64,000 nt of DNA from assembly GCF_900166585.1 (NCBI RefSeq), contig NZ_FVZC01000009.1, positions 2,119,444 to 2,183,443 of the forward strand, written 5' to 3'. The notes beneath the pieces are model-generated. The model did not search any database and was not told the DNA's origin. It worked only from the letters and a program-made list of their open reading frames with translations. Each line of letters opens with the position of its first letter. Position 1 is the stretch's first letter. Positions 41,686-52,252 of this stretch are shown here, piece by piece. A program made the position numbers and the translations under genes. The stretch comes from Mesobacillus jeotgali (GTDB lineage: Bacteria; Bacillota; Bacilli; Bacillales; Cytobacillaceae).

Positions 41686-41708
41686 GTGTTTCACCTCTTT
41701 GGTTTATT

Positions 41709-41903
41709 TTACAAGCCGCCGTATTGACGTTGATCTTCGTCGAATAGGTCATCAAGGGAGCTTAAGGTTCCATCTTCTTCGACTTGATGGGTATGGATCA
41801 GACCTTTATTCAAGGACAATTCTATAAAGCAATTCCAGCAATAATATTGGTTAATGCCAATTTTGCCGATATCCTTGCTTCTGCAATTGGGACAACTTAA
41901 CAT
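41709..41903 (-). CDS. yrzR: Small zinc-ribbon protein (YrzR-like)
   Basis: A 64-residue protein MLSCPNCRSKDIGKIGINQY with CPNC and CWNC knuckles forming a zinc ribbon, then VEEDGTLSSLDDLFDEDQR. It lies between yrrD and the yrzQ-like gene, 10 bp from yrrD. Function unknown; RNA or protein binding is plausible. Confidence 0.82.
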   Translation of the reverse strand: MLSCPNCRSKDIGKIGINQYYCWNCFIELSLNKGLIHTHQVEEDGTLSSLDDLFDEDQRQYGGL

Positions 41904-41912
41904 AAGGACACC

Positions 41913-42389
41913 TCATCTCGGTTTAACTGTCACGATGATGGCATCCTTCCCGATTGCAGGCGGACCAATGGTCTTGACCACTCGCTTTCCATTCGCGATA
42001 TCCGAAAAAAAGCCATCCGATAATTCGTACCCTACAATCGTGCCCAGTTCTTCCAAAAAATATACGTCTTCGAGCAACCCAAGCTGCTCGCCATCCCTGG
42101 AAAGAAGGGCTTTGCCAGCGAGCCCGTCATTATGTTCAAACGTATATTCGGGTTCTGCCTCCAATTGCTCCATAGCCTTCTTGTCCCTTACCATAACACC
42201 ATCCCAGCCAAAAGATTCAACCTGACCAACTTTTATCTGGTATGTTTTCTTGATGAACGCACCCTTTTTTACAAGTAAGCCTACAACGCTTCCATTGCTT
42301 GAAATGCTTACATCACAAACTTCGCCCAGTTTTTGACCACTCACCAATTCATAAACAGGCAGTCCCTTTAAAAGTGAAAATGTCCGCAA
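41913..42389 (-). CDS. yrrD: YrrD, PRC-barrel domain protein
   Basis: A 158-residue protein with two PRC-barrel repeats (about 5-75: LLKGLPVYELVSGQKLGEVC; about 90-158: GLAGKALLSRDGEQLGLLED). PRC barrels bind RNA or other proteins; YrrD itself is uncharacterised. It stands 121 bp downstream of recD2. Confidence 0.87.
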   Translation of the reverse strand: MRTFSLLKGLPVYELVSGQKLGEVCDVSISSNGSVVGLLVKKGAFIKKTYQIKVGQVESFGWDGVMVRDKKAMEQLEAEPEYTFEHNDGLAGKALLSRDGEQLGLLEDVYFLEELGTIVGYELSDGFFSDIANGKRVVKTIGPPAIGKDAIIVTVKPR

Positions 42390-42485
42390 AAGTGTGTCCC
42401 GCCTTTCCGAACACTCTTAGTTTCCACTGTCCAGGCGAATTCATGTAGTGTAAGGATTTCCAAAGCCTCGTTCGCAAAATTAAAA

Positions 42486-42511
42486 AGAACCCACAGCTTT
42501 CTGTGGATTCT
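42486..42511 (-). terminator. recD2 terminator
   Basis: AGAACCCACAG / CTGTGGATTCT stem with TTTTTA on the minus strand; it reaches the recD2 stop codon. Confidence 0.8.
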
Positions 42512-44946
42512 TATGCCTCATTCTCTTCCATAAAATCGTATGGGGTCAGGTTTTCCATACCGATCATCGGATCTGCATTTTTGATGACTTCAAGATAATC
42601 AGTATGCTTAATTTCCCCTTCTGTTGCTGGTGAAATTTCCTGTTCATCCTGTTTTCCGTTCAAATCAGGGAGCATCAGCACCAGCTTTTCAACAAGTGTT
42701 GTATTACGCTCCGTGTCTTCTCCACGTTCAATTCCCATTTTCAAGGCTTCTTCTTCACCAACTAGAATGAGGAATTGTTTGCTCCTTGTAATTGCCGTGT
42801 AGATCAAATTCCTTCGCAGCATTCTGTAATAACTTTTGACCACAGGAAGAACGACGATTGGAAATTCACTGCCCTGCGATTTATGGACGGAACAGCAGTA
42901 AGCATGTGTGATTTGTGAAAGATCCGCCCGATTATAGGTCACCTCGATACCGTCAAATGAAACAATCAGCTGATCCTGCTTTTCTGTGTTTTCCTTTGCG
43001 TAAAAAATGGCGACTACCTCTCCCATATCCCCATTGAATACATTTGCTTCGGGCTGGTTGACCAGCTGAAGAACCTTATCGCCTATCCGATATTTAAGAT
43101 CACCAAAGGCCAGCTCTTTTCGAGTTCCGTCCGCATTCGGATTGAACAGATCCTGCAGCAGCTCATTTAACCGGTCAATACCCGCAGGGCCGCGGTACAT
43201 CGGGGCCAATACCTGAATATTCCTTGGCGAATATCCTTTTTTCTTGGCATTGGCGACAACCTTCTCGACTACTTGCGGAATCTGGTTTGTCGTACAGCGA
43301 ATAAAAGAGCGGTCCGGCTGCTGGACCGAAATATCTTCTGGCAGATACCCTTTTTTGATTTGATGGGCAAGCTCAATGATTGATGAACCTTCTGCCTGTC
43401 TGTAAATATCCGTAAGCCTTACTGTCGGAATCCGGCCGGAATCAAGCAAATCCTTCAATACCTGGCCTGGTCCTACGGAAGGAAGCTGGTCTTCATCTCC
43501 CACGATGATGACCTGAATATTGTCAGGCAGTGATTTGAACAACTGGTGGGCCAGCCATATATCAACCATCGAGGTCTCATCGATAATCAGGATCTTTCCT
43601 TCGAGCGGCTGATCTTCATTATGGTCAAAGCCTTCGGCGCCATTCCAGCGCAAAAGCCTGTGGATGGTGACGGCAGGCAGTCCTGTCGATTCCGTCATCC
43701 GCTTTGCGGCCCTCCCGGTAGGAGCCGCGAGCAGGAACGGATATGGCTCTTCCTTTTTATAATCCTTCGGGTCCAGGGAACATCCATGAAGTTCTCCATA
43801 TAATTCCACAATCCCTTTTATAACGGTCGTTTTCCCTGTTCCCGGACCGCCCGTCAGAATCATCATTGGCGACATCAAAGCTGTCTGGATGGCTTCCTTT
43901 TGACTTGGTCCGTATTGGACACCGAGGCGCTCTTCAAGGCTGCCGAGCGCAAGGAGAAACTCTGATTCAGGAAATTGATTTTCATACTCGCTCTGTTCAA
44001 GGATTCTTTTAATATTTGCGACAAGCCCTTTTTCAGAATAATAAAGGGAAGGCAAATAGATCCTTTGTTCTTCGGCAATCACTTTATCTTCTTCACCCAG
44101 TTTGATGATTTCGTTTGAGATATCGGTAAATTCAATCTGGAAATTCTGATTGTCTTCAAGCAGCTTTTTAACATCTACAAGCAGTGCTTCTGCCTCCATA
44201 AAGACATGTCCGCCCTGGATACTGGAATTCTCAAGGGTATAAAGGCAGGCTGCCTTGATGCGATCAGGGTGATTACCCGTCAATCCCAGCTGGCTTCCAA
44301 GTTCATCCGCCCTGCCAAAACCAATGCCCTCAATATCCTCGACAAGCTTATAGGGATTGTTCTGGATAACCTCAATCGCCTGTTCTTTATAGACCTGATA
44401 TATTTTCATTGACAGCTGTGGACCAAACCCGTATTCATTCAAAGCGACCATAACCTGTTCGAGACCTTGATGCTCCATCAATGTATCATAAAGATCTTTT
44501 GCCTTTTCAGGTGCGAGTTTCGGAATCTGATCAAGTACAGATGGATTCTCAATGATTCTCGTGATTGCTTTTTCCCCAAGAGTTTCGACGATTTTTTCAG
44601 CCGTCTTCTTCCCGATCCCTTTAAAGAGATCACTGGAAAGATAGCTTATAATCCCCTGTTTTGACTGAGGAAGGTCTTTCCTGAAATGCGTCGCATGAAA
44701 TTGGGAGCCAAACTTTGGATGTTCCTTCACTTCACCAAAGAATATATACGTCTCCTGCTCATGAATCCGGGGGAAGTAACCGGTAATGACCGCCTCTTTA
44801 TCCTCATATTGTTCATTTGTTTCCTCCACCCTGATTCTCAGGACGGTGTAAAGGTTTTGTTCATTATGGAAAATGGTTACTAAATGCTTCCCTTTCATGA
44901 ACTTTCCCTGTTCTGAAAACAAATCCAGCGAGTTCTGCTTTTCCAA
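42511..44946 (-). CDS. recD2: RecD2 5'-3' DNA helicase
   Basis: An 811-residue SF1B helicase. The N-terminal OB/HhH region is followed by Walker A GGPGTGKTTVIKG, LIIDETSMVD (Walker B), GDEDQLPSVGPGQVL and the C-terminal SH3/helicase motif HAYCCSVHKSQGSEF. It unwinds DNA 5' to 3' and takes part in fork repair without RecBC. The start is TTG 44946, set by AAGGGGGAAGG and by alignment with YrrC; the first in-frame ATG would remove part of the N-terminal domain. Confidence 0.94.
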   Translation of the reverse strand: MEKQNSLDLFSEQGKFMKGKHLVTIFHNEQNLYTVLRIRVEETNEQYEDKEAVITGYFPRIHEQETYIFFGEVKEHPKFGSQFHATHFRKDLPQSKQGIISYLSSDLFKGIGKKTAEKIVETLGEKAITRIIENPSVLDQIPKLAPEKAKDLYDTLMEHQGLEQVMVALNEYGFGPQLSMKIYQVYKEQAIEVIQNNPYKLVEDIEGIGFGRADELGSQLGLTGNHPDRIKAACLYTLENSSIQGGHVFMEAEALLVDVKKLLEDNQNFQIEFTDISNEIIKLGEEDKVIAEEQRIYLPSLYYSEKGLVANIKRILEQSEYENQFPESEFLLALGSLEERLGVQYGPSQKEAIQTALMSPMMILTGGPGTGKTTVIKGIVELYGELHGCSLDPKDYKKEEPYPFLLAAPTGRAAKRMTESTGLPAVTIHRLLRWNGAEGFDHNEDQPLEGKILIIDETSMVDIWLAHQLFKSLPDNIQVIIVGDEDQLPSVGPGQVLKDLLDSGRIPTVRLTDIYRQAEGSSIIELAHQIKKGYLPEDISVQQPDRSFIRCTTNQIPQVVEKVVANAKKKGYSPRNIQVLAPMYRGPAGIDRLNELLQDLFNPNADGTRKELAFGDLKYRIGDKVLQLVNQPEANVFNGDMGEVVAIFYAKENTEKQDQLIVSFDGIEVTYNRADLSQITHAYCCSVHKSQGSEFPIVVLPVVKSYYRMLRRNLIYTAITRSKQFLILVGEEEALKMGIERGEDTERNTTLVEKLVLMLPDLNGKQDEQEISPATEGEIKHTDYLEVIKNADPMIGMENLTPYDFMEENEA

Positions 44947-44978
44947 AGCGCCTTCCCCCTTTCCACGGATTTCTTTTT

Positions 44979-45638
44979 TTAATCGTTGCCTTGCCCTTCA
45001 ATCAATTTCTTTCCATGGCCTGCAAGCAAATGATCGGGCTGAACCTCCAGTGCACGATTGAACATTTCAAGGGCCTTGTCGCCATTTTCTTTGTAACCAT
45101 AAGCCACTCCCAGATTATAAAACGCATCTGCATGCTCAGGGTCGAGTATGACTGCCTGCTCCAGAACAGCAATCGCTTCATCAATAAAATCTTCCCTTGC
45201 CAGACAAAGTCCGTATTGGAAAAGAGCTTCAGCATCATTTTCAAGAAGTTCTGTACTGCGCTGCAGATATGGCAATGCCAGTTTTCTGTTTCCCAAATTC
45301 GCAAGGCTCATTCCCAGCATAAAAAAATTATCTCCAGTTTCAAGCCCTTTTTTTAGGGCGATTTCAAACATATCTTTTGCTTCGCTGAAATTTTGGCTGT
45401 CATAATAAACGCCACCCTTGCTGTAATAGGCTGCAGTGGCATTTTCATCAAGATTGATCGCCTTATCATAAAAATTAATCGCTCTTTCGGTATCACCTAC
45501 CGCAGTAAGTACGTTTCCGAAGTTTATGTATGCAACAGGGTCTTTCGGCTGCTCTTCAATCGCTTCAGCAAAAGCTTTGGCTGCATCCTCCCATTTGCCT
45601 TCTCTCATCAATTCAATACCAGTCTGGTTTTTATCCAT
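44979..45638 (-). CDS. yrrB: YrrB, tetratricopeptide repeat protein
   Basis: A 219-residue protein made of six TPR units of 34 residues (for example PVAYINFGNVLTAVGDTERA, ADAFYNLGVAYGYKENGDKA). YrrB is a TPR scaffold without known partner; the fold supports protein-protein binding. Start ATG 45638 follows GGGGTG; 32 bp upstream of recD2. In B. subtilis yrrA(mnmA)-yrrB-yrrC(recD2) run together, as here. Confidence 0.92.
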   Translation of the reverse strand: MDKNQTGIELMREGKWEDAAKAFAEAIEEQPKDPVAYINFGNVLTAVGDTERAINFYDKAINLDENATAAYYSKGGVYYDSQNFSEAKDMFEIALKKGLETGDNFFMLGMSLANLGNRKLALPYLQRSTELLENDAEALFQYGLCLAREDFIDEAIAVLEQAVILDPEHADAFYNLGVAYGYKENGDKALEMFNRALEVQPDHLLAGHGKKLIEGQGND

Positions 45639-45823
45639 ATTACACACCCCATTCTCCATGAAAGTATATCATATTTATCTTGTATCTTAATAAGCATGAT
45701 TACTTCTTTAAGTTTTTTACTGAATTAATCAGGTTCTCTTTAACGATAGTTGTGCAGATTTAATAATTACATAAATCCAATCCCTTTCAGTGTGGCACTT
45801 CTATGAGCCACTATGAAAAAAAA

Positions 45824-45856
45824 CAATCCCCGGCGAAACTAGCCCGCCGGGGATTG
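45824..45856 (-). terminator. mnmA terminator
   Basis: CAATCCCCGGCG / CGCCGGGGATTG perfect 12-bp stem with eight T on the minus strand, 8 bases past the stop. Confidence 0.93.
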
Positions 45857-45864
45857 AAACAGGA

Positions 45865-46986
<1,122 letters not shown>

Positions 46987-47022
46987 TCACCTCTTTTCTC
47001 TTCCATTAATCCTATTTTGCCC

Positions 47023-48177
47023 TTAAGCCGGACTGTTTTTCGCCAGTCTCTGGACAATTTCCGCTGTATCGTGTGCAGCTTTATCAATTTGTTCCTTGGT
47101 ATTGTGTAATCCGAAACTGAAGCGGATCGAGTTTGTCAGTTTTTCAGATTCTTTCCCGAACATTGCCACCAGCACATGCGATGGATCGATGGAACCAGCT
47201 GTGCATGCTGAACCGCTTGATGCCGCGATTCCAGCAAGGTCCAGATTGACAAGCATGGCTTCGACATTTGTACCAGGAAAGCTTAAGTTTAAAATATGTG
47301 GCAGTGTATTATCAAGCAATCCGTTCAGCTGGAAAGAGATTCCACCATCTTCAAGCTTTTCGATATAACGGTTTTTTAAATCATTATAGAAGGCGCGTTT
47401 GGTATCAAGGTCCATTTGCGATAACTGGACTGCTTTCCGGAATCCTGCAATGGCTGCTACATTTTCCGTGCCTGCCCGGCGCTTCCTTTCCTGTTCTCCG
47501 CCGAACAGCTGGCGAGCCAGCTTAATTCCATCACGGATATAAAGAAAACCAATTCCTTTTGGGCCATTAATTTTATGGGCTGAAACAGAAAGCAAATCAA
47601 CTTTCAGCTCTTCTACGTCTAACTTCTCAATCCCGTAAGCCTGCACAGCATCTGTATGGAAAACCGCCTGGTGTTCAGCAAGGCATTTTCCAATCTCTGC
47701 GATCGGCTGGATCGTGCCAACCTCATTATTACCATACATGATGGTAACCAGTATTGTGTCTTCTCGTAAGGCATCTTCAAATGCCTCCATGGAAACACGG
47801 CCATTTCCATCGACTGGGAGGTAGGTGACCTCAAAACCTCGCTTTTCCAGCTCCTCGCAGCTATGCAGCACAGCATGGTGTTCAACCTGCGATGTGATGA
47901 TATGGTTTCCTTTTGAACGATTATTTTCCGCATAGCCAATGATAGCCAGGTTATCCGCTTCCGTTCCGCCGCTTGTAAAAATAATATTATTTCCTTTTGT
48001 TCCGATGCTCTTTGCCAGTTCGTCACGAGTATCATCAAGGATTCTTCTGGCCTCGCGCCCGAAATGATGGATGCTTGAAGGATTGCCAAACTCCGATTCC
48101 ATGACCTTTACCATTTCAGCCAGGACTTCTGGATGCATCGGTGTAGTGGCCGCATGGTCCAAATAAATTCTATTCAA
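47023..48177 (-). CDS. yrvO: Cysteine desulfurase (YrvO-type)
   Basis: A 384-residue PLP enzyme: MNRIYLDHAATTPMHPEVL start, PLP-Lys in SAHKINGPKGIGF and the persulfide Cys in SSGSACTAGSIDPSHVL. It turns cysteine into alanine and protein persulfide. In B. subtilis YrvO gives sulfur directly to MnmA, whose gene follows. The cymR regulator gene precedes it by 30 bp. Confidence 0.94.
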   Translation of the reverse strand: MNRIYLDHAATTPMHPEVLAEMVKVMESEFGNPSSIHHFGREARRILDDTRDELAKSIGTKGNNIIFTSGGTEADNLAIIGYAENNRSKGNHIITSQVEHHAVLHSCEELEKRGFEVTYLPVDGNGRVSMEAFEDALREDTILVTIMYGNNEVGTIQPIAEIGKCLAEHQAVFHTDAVQAYGIEKLDVEELKVDLLSVSAHKINGPKGIGFLYIRDGIKLARQLFGGEQERKRRAGTENVAAIAGFRKAVQLSQMDLDTKRAFYNDLKNRYIEKLEDGGISFQLNGLLDNTLPHILNLSFPGTNVEAMLVNLDLAGIAASSGSACTAGSIDPSHVLVAMFGKESEKLTNSIRFSFGLHNTKEQIDKAAHDTAEIVQRLAKNSPA

Positions 48178-48207
48178 ACTTTTACCCTCTCTTCAGAAGA
48201 TTTTTAT

Positions 48208-48630
48208 TTAAATATAAAACATATAAGCATCTGATTCGCCAAAATTGTCGGTATGGTTGGCGAGGTCTTCAATCGTGGTGTTGTCCAGTACATCTTTAAC
48301 GGCATCCCTGATTCGCGTCCAAAGCTCCCGCTTGGCAGGTTCCTCGTCCTCAATGCCTTCGACTATGCTGATTGGGCCTTCAAGGACCCTGATAATGTCG
48401 CCGGCTGAGATATTTGATGGCTCCGAACCGAGGATATAACCGCCATACGCCCCTCTGATGCTTTTTACAAGTCCCGCATTCCTGAGCGGTGCAACCAGCT
48501 GTTCTAAATAATGCTCTGATAAATCGTTGGTTTGGGCAATGGACTTTAAAGAAATCGGTCCTTCTCCATAATTCTTGGCAAGCTCGATCATAATTGTCAG
48601 TCCGTAGCGCCCTTTCGTGGATATTTTCAT
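48208..48630 (-). CDS. cymR: CymR, Rrf2-family cysteine metabolism repressor
   Basis: A 140-residue Rrf2 winged-helix protein MKISTKGRYGLTIMIELAKN with ISLKSIAQTNDLSEHYLEQL (HTH). CymR, with CysK, represses cysteine and sulfur uptake genes when cysteine is ample. No cysteine residue is present, so it lacks the redox Cys described for B. subtilis CymR. Divergent from rarA. Confidence 0.93.
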   Translation of the reverse strand: MKISTKGRYGLTIMIELAKNYGEGPISLKSIAQTNDLSEHYLEQLVAPLRNAGLVKSIRGAYGGYILGSEPSNISAGDIIRVLEGPISIVEGIEDEEPAKRELWTRIRDAVKDVLDNTTIEDLANHTDNFGESDAYMFYI

Positions 48631-48845
48631 ACTGCACCTCTATTCCATTGTTCTATCAATAAGATTTTCAAACGATATATTCATAATGCCCCATATGGCA
48701 TTCTCACACTATAAATTTTAACAAAATCCTTAGTCAATAGGTAGGCTTTTGACATTATAGCATAAATTGCATGGTCAATGCGCAAGTCCCATGTTCGTGT
48801 TATTGTATATATACACGAAATTTACGTCTTATTGGAGCGATGAGC

Positions 48846-50120
48846 ATGAACCTTAAACCTCTTGCTTTCAGGATGAGACCCCGGACCATTGAAGAAGTGA
48901 TCGGCCAGTCCCATCTAGTAGCTGAAGGTAAAATCATAAACAGAATGGTCAAGGCAAGACAATTATCGTCCATGATTCTTTATGGACCGCCTGGCATTGG
49001 CAAAACCTCAATTGCCAGCGCAATTGCCGGAAGCACGAATTTCGCGTTCAGGACACTGAATGCTGTGACGAATAATAAAAAAGACATGGAAGTGGTGGCA
49101 GCAGAAGCAAAGATGTCTGGTAAAGTCATTCTTTTGCTTGATGAGGTCCACAGACTTGACAAAGCGAAACAAGATTTCCTGCTTCCATACCTTGAAAATG
49201 GGATGATTGTCCTCATCGGGGCAACAACGAGCAATCCGTACCATGCGATCAATCCAGCCATCCGATCAAGATGCCAGATATTTGAATTGAAGCCTCTTGA
49301 ACCAGAAGATATAAAAAAAGCCTTACTCAGGGCAATTGCCGATGAAGAAAGAGGCATGGGAGACTTGGAGATCGATATTACTGAACAGGCACTGACCCAT
49401 TTTGCCACTGCCTCGGGCGGAGATGTAAGAAGCTCATTAAATGCCCTTGAGCTTGCAGTCCTTTCTACTCAACCAGATGAAAATGGAGTCATCCATATCG
49501 ATGAATCGGCAGCTGAGGAATGCATGCAAAAGAAGAGTCTCTCACATGATAAAGATGGCGATGCCCACTATGATGTCCTGTCCGGCTTTCAGAAGTCCAT
49601 CAGGGGTAGCGATGTGAATGCAGCACTCCACTATCTTGGAAGATTGATTGAAGCGGGTGACATTGTCAGCATCAACCGCAGGCTTCTTGTCATAGCCTAT
49701 GAAGATATCGGATTGGCAAGTCCCCAGGCTGGGCAAAGGACACTGGCAGCCATTGAAGCAGCGGAAAGAGTTGGTTTCCCGGAGGCCCGCATTCCTTTAG
49801 CTAATGCAGTTATCGAGCTATGTCTGTCTCCAAAGTCTAATTCTGCTTATGCGGCTATTGACTCGGCACTTGCAGATATTCGCTCTGGCATCAGCGGTGA
49901 GGTTCCTGACCATTTGAAGGACGCCCATTACAAAGGAGCCAAGGATCTTGGAAGAGGCGTAGATTACTTATATCCGCATGATTACGAGGGCGGCTGGGTC
50001 AAACAACAGTACCTCCCCGACAGGATCAAAAACAAGGTATACTATAAGCCTAAGAGGACAGGGAAGTTTGAACAGGCGATCGCAGCAATCTATGAAAAAA
50101 TCACGGGACATAAAAAATAA
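48846..50120 (+). CDS. rarA: RarA, replication-associated recombination AAA protein
   Basis: A 424-residue clamp-loader-like AAA ATPase: LAFRMRPRTIEEVIGQSHL, Walker A GPPGIGKTS, LLDEVHR, then the tetramerisation domain containing DALHYDVLSGFQKSIRGSD-like sequence and EDIGLASPQA. It acts at stalled forks with RecA and SSB. ATG 48846 has GGAG 8 bases upstream; ATG 48840 would leave only 2 bases. Confidence 0.94.
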   Translation: MNLKPLAFRMRPRTIEEVIGQSHLVAEGKIINRMVKARQLSSMILYGPPGIGKTSIASAIAGSTNFAFRTLNAVTNNKKDMEVVAAEAKMSGKVILLLDEVHRLDKAKQDFLLPYLENGMIVLIGATTSNPYHAINPAIRSRCQIFELKPLEPEDIKKALLRAIADEERGMGDLEIDITEQALTHFATASGGDVRSSLNALELAVLSTQPDENGVIHIDESAAEECMQKKSLSHDKDGDAHYDVLSGFQKSIRGSDVNAALHYLGRLIEAGDIVSINRRLLVIAYEDIGLASPQAGQRTLAAIEAAERVGFPEARIPLANAVIELCLSPKSNSAYAAIDSALADIRSGISGEVPDHLKDAHYKGAKDLGRGVDYLYPHDYEGGWVKQQYLPDRIKNKVYYKPKRTGKFEQAIAAIYEKITGHKK

Positions 50121-50153
50121 GCGGCAGGACCTCCTTTTGGGTCCTTGCCGCTT
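50119..50153. terminator. Bidirectional terminator rarA / tcdA
   Basis: AAGCGGCAGGACC / GGTCCTTGCCGCTT near-perfect stem with a T7 tail on the plus strand, between convergent genes. Confidence 0.9.
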
Positions 50154-50156
50154 TTT

Positions 50157-50918
50157 TTAACTGTTGACTCGCTGGATCTCGATGTCTTTTAATAATTCCC
50201 TGACAACATGGCTAGCCATGATAAGTCCCGCAACAGACGGAACAAATGCATTCGATGAAGGAGGCATTTTTGCTTTGCGGATTTCCGCATTGTCATTCCC
50301 TACCTCTTTCCTGACATCCTCCCTGATTACGATTGGGCTTTCGTCAGAGAAAACAACCGGAATCCCTTGTTTGATTCCTTCTTTACGAAGGCGAGTACGG
50401 ATGACCTTCGCAAGCGGATCTGTATGCGTCTTAAAGATATCAGCAATCTGGAAACGCGTAGGGTCCATCTTATTCGCTGCACCCATACTGGAAATCATCG
50501 GGATACCTCGTTTGATGGATTCCTTGATCAGATGAATCTTATAAGAAATCGTATCTGAAGCATCGACAATGAAATCGAGATCGTAGCCAAATATCTCTTC
50601 ATATGTTTCTTCAGTATAGAACATTTTCAGTGCAATAACTTCACATTCAGGATTAATATCCATGATTCTGTCACGCATCACCTCTACCTTCTGCTTGCCG
50701 ACAGTCGAAAGCAGAGCAATTAGCTGCCGATTGACATTCGTGATATCAACATCATCTTTATCAATCAAAATAAGTTTTCCAACGCCGGATCTCGCCAGCG
50801 CTTCTGCAGCAAAAGAACCAACACCGCCGATTCCTAAAACGGCTACAGTACTGTTTTTCATTATATCAAGGCCTTCTTTGCCGATGGCCAGTTCATTTCT
50901 TGAAAATTGATGAAGCAT
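50157..50918 (-). CDS. tcdA: TcdA, tRNA threonylcarbamoyladenosine dehydratase
   Basis: A 253-residue E1-like protein with ATP-binding VAVLGIGGVGSFAAEALARS, LIDKDDVDITNVNRQ and FIVDASDTISYKIHLI. It cyclises t6A37 to ct6A in ANN-decoding tRNAs. YrvM in B. subtilis, next to aspS/6S RNA as here. Monocistronic; its upstream region runs into the 105-bp repeat array. Confidence 0.93.
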   Translation of the reverse strand: MLHQFSRNELAIGKEGLDIMKNSTVAVLGIGGVGSFAAEALARSGVGKLILIDKDDVDITNVNRQLIALLSTVGKQKVEVMRDRIMDINPECEVIALKMFYTEETYEEIFGYDLDFIVDASDTISYKIHLIKESIKRGIPMISSMGAANKMDPTRFQIADIFKTHTDPLAKVIRTRLRKEGIKQGIPVVFSDESPIVIREDVRKEVGNDNAEIRKAKMPPSSNAFVPSVAGLIMASHVVRELLKDIEIQRVNS

Positions 50919-51064
50919 CCGGACTCACTCCAAATTTAAGTTTAGTGTTACTATCTATACCCGCTTTTGAATATAACATACCCACTCTTAAATTCAAGTA
51001 TTTTTATAGGAATTAATGAGTATACTTTAATTTTTGGGAAGCGAAATCATAACTAAATAGATAA

Positions 51065-51855
51065 GCTCGCTATCGGACAAACGTGGATCTCGAACAACAG
51101 ATAAGTGTCCATTAGAAGACCTCTATCGGACAATCATAGGGCTATACTCCGAAAAAATGTCCGTTAGAAGCACGTTATCGGACAAACGTGGATCCCGAAC
51201 TACAGATAAGTGTCCATTAGAAGACCTCTATCGGACGATCATAGAGCTATACTCCGAAAAAATGTCCGTTAGAAGCTCGCTATCGGACAAACATGGATCC
51301 CGAACTACAGATAAGTGTCCATTAGAAGACCTCTATCGGACGATCATAGAGCTATACTCCGAAAAAATGTCCGTTAGAAGCTCGCTATCGGACAAACATG
51401 GATCCCGAACTACAGATAAGTGTCCATTAGAAAACCTCTATCGGACAATCATAGAGCTATACTCCGAAAAAATGTCCGTTAGAAGCTCGCTATCGGACAA
51501 ACATGGATCCCGAACTACAGATAAGTGTCCATTAGAAGACCTCTATCGGACAATCATAGGGCTATACTCCGAAAAAATGTCCGTTAGAAGCTCGCTATCG
51601 GACAAACGTGGATCCCGAACTACAGATAAGTGTCCATTAGAAGACCTCTATCGGACAATCATAGAGCTATACTCCGAAAAAATGTCCGTTAGAAGCTCGC
51701 TATCGGACAAACGTGGACCCCGAACTACAGATAAGTGTCCATTTGAAGACCTCTATCGGACAATCATAGGACTATACTCCGAAAAAATGTCCGTTAGAAG
51801 CTCGTTATCGGACAAACGTGGATCCCGAACTACAGATAAGTGTCCATTAAAAACC
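51065..51855. repeat. Tandem array with exact 105-bp period
   Basis: About 7.5 copies. The word TGTCCG recurs at 51158, 51263, 51368, 51473, 51578, 51683 and 51788. Each unit holds two hairpin modules, TGTCCGTTAG-7-CTATCGGACA and TGTCCATTAG-7-CTATCGGACA, separated by about 25 bp. Units are more than 95 percent alike at all codon positions, and the apparent 237-residue open frame has no SD, so this is non-coding repeat DNA. Confidence 0.92.
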
Positions 51856-51962
51856 CTGTACTGCAACTGACCATCATCCAGTCATTTTGCCCATTAACAT
51901 CGATGCTGCTAAAGTTATTTCCTGGTAAATTTGATCACTCACTAATCGATTCAAGGCACAAA

Positions 51963-51986
51963 AAAACCATGCGTATGCATGGTTTT
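51963..51986 (-). terminator. 6S RNA terminator
   Basis: AAAACCATGC / GCATGGTTTT stem followed by a T run on the minus strand, 15 bases beyond the 6S 3' arm. Confidence 0.88.
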
Positions 51987-52000
51987 AATTTACATATGTA

Positions 52001-52192
52001 GGAAGAGTCCCAATCGTGCCGTCGTGTTGGATGCCTTCGTCTTGAACCCGCTCTCAGCAGGTGGGTGCCCTGTTCCAGGTTTCTGTAAGTCCTCTAGCCA
52101 GAGGCTTTTACGCGGCCCGAAAACGCGAACTCCCGAAGGATAGATGTTAGGTCAAAACTTCAGGTTAAACAACGAACACATCAGGACTCTTC
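52001..52192 (-). ncRNA. ssrSA: 6S-1 RNA
   Basis: Between tcdA and aspS, the position of 6S-1 (bsrA) in B. subtilis. The minus strand begins GAAGAGTCCTGATGTGTTCG, like B. subtilis 6S-1, and its first nine bases pair perfectly with the last nine GGACTCTTC (52010-52002), closing a rod of about 191 nt (190 in B. subtilis). 6S RNA mimics an open promoter and holds sigma-A RNA polymerase in stationary phase. Confidence 0.92.
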
Positions 52193-52202
52193 ATCTGTTG
52201 TA

Positions 52203-52208
52203 ATTATA
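52203..52208 (-). promoter_or_regulatory. -10 element of 6S RNA
   Basis: TATAAT on the minus strand ending 10 bases before the inferred 5' end at 52192; no good -35 was seen at 17 bp. Confidence 0.65.
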
Positions 52209-52252
52209 TTACCACAGGCTTTGATTGACTTCAAGAAAATGACAGCTGGATA

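Noticed and set aside
51157..51870. A 237-residue ORF of seven 35-residue repeats
   Set aside because: No SD, near-identity at all codon positions and hairpins on both sides of each unit show non-coding tandem DNA. The frame stays open only because 105 is divisible by three.
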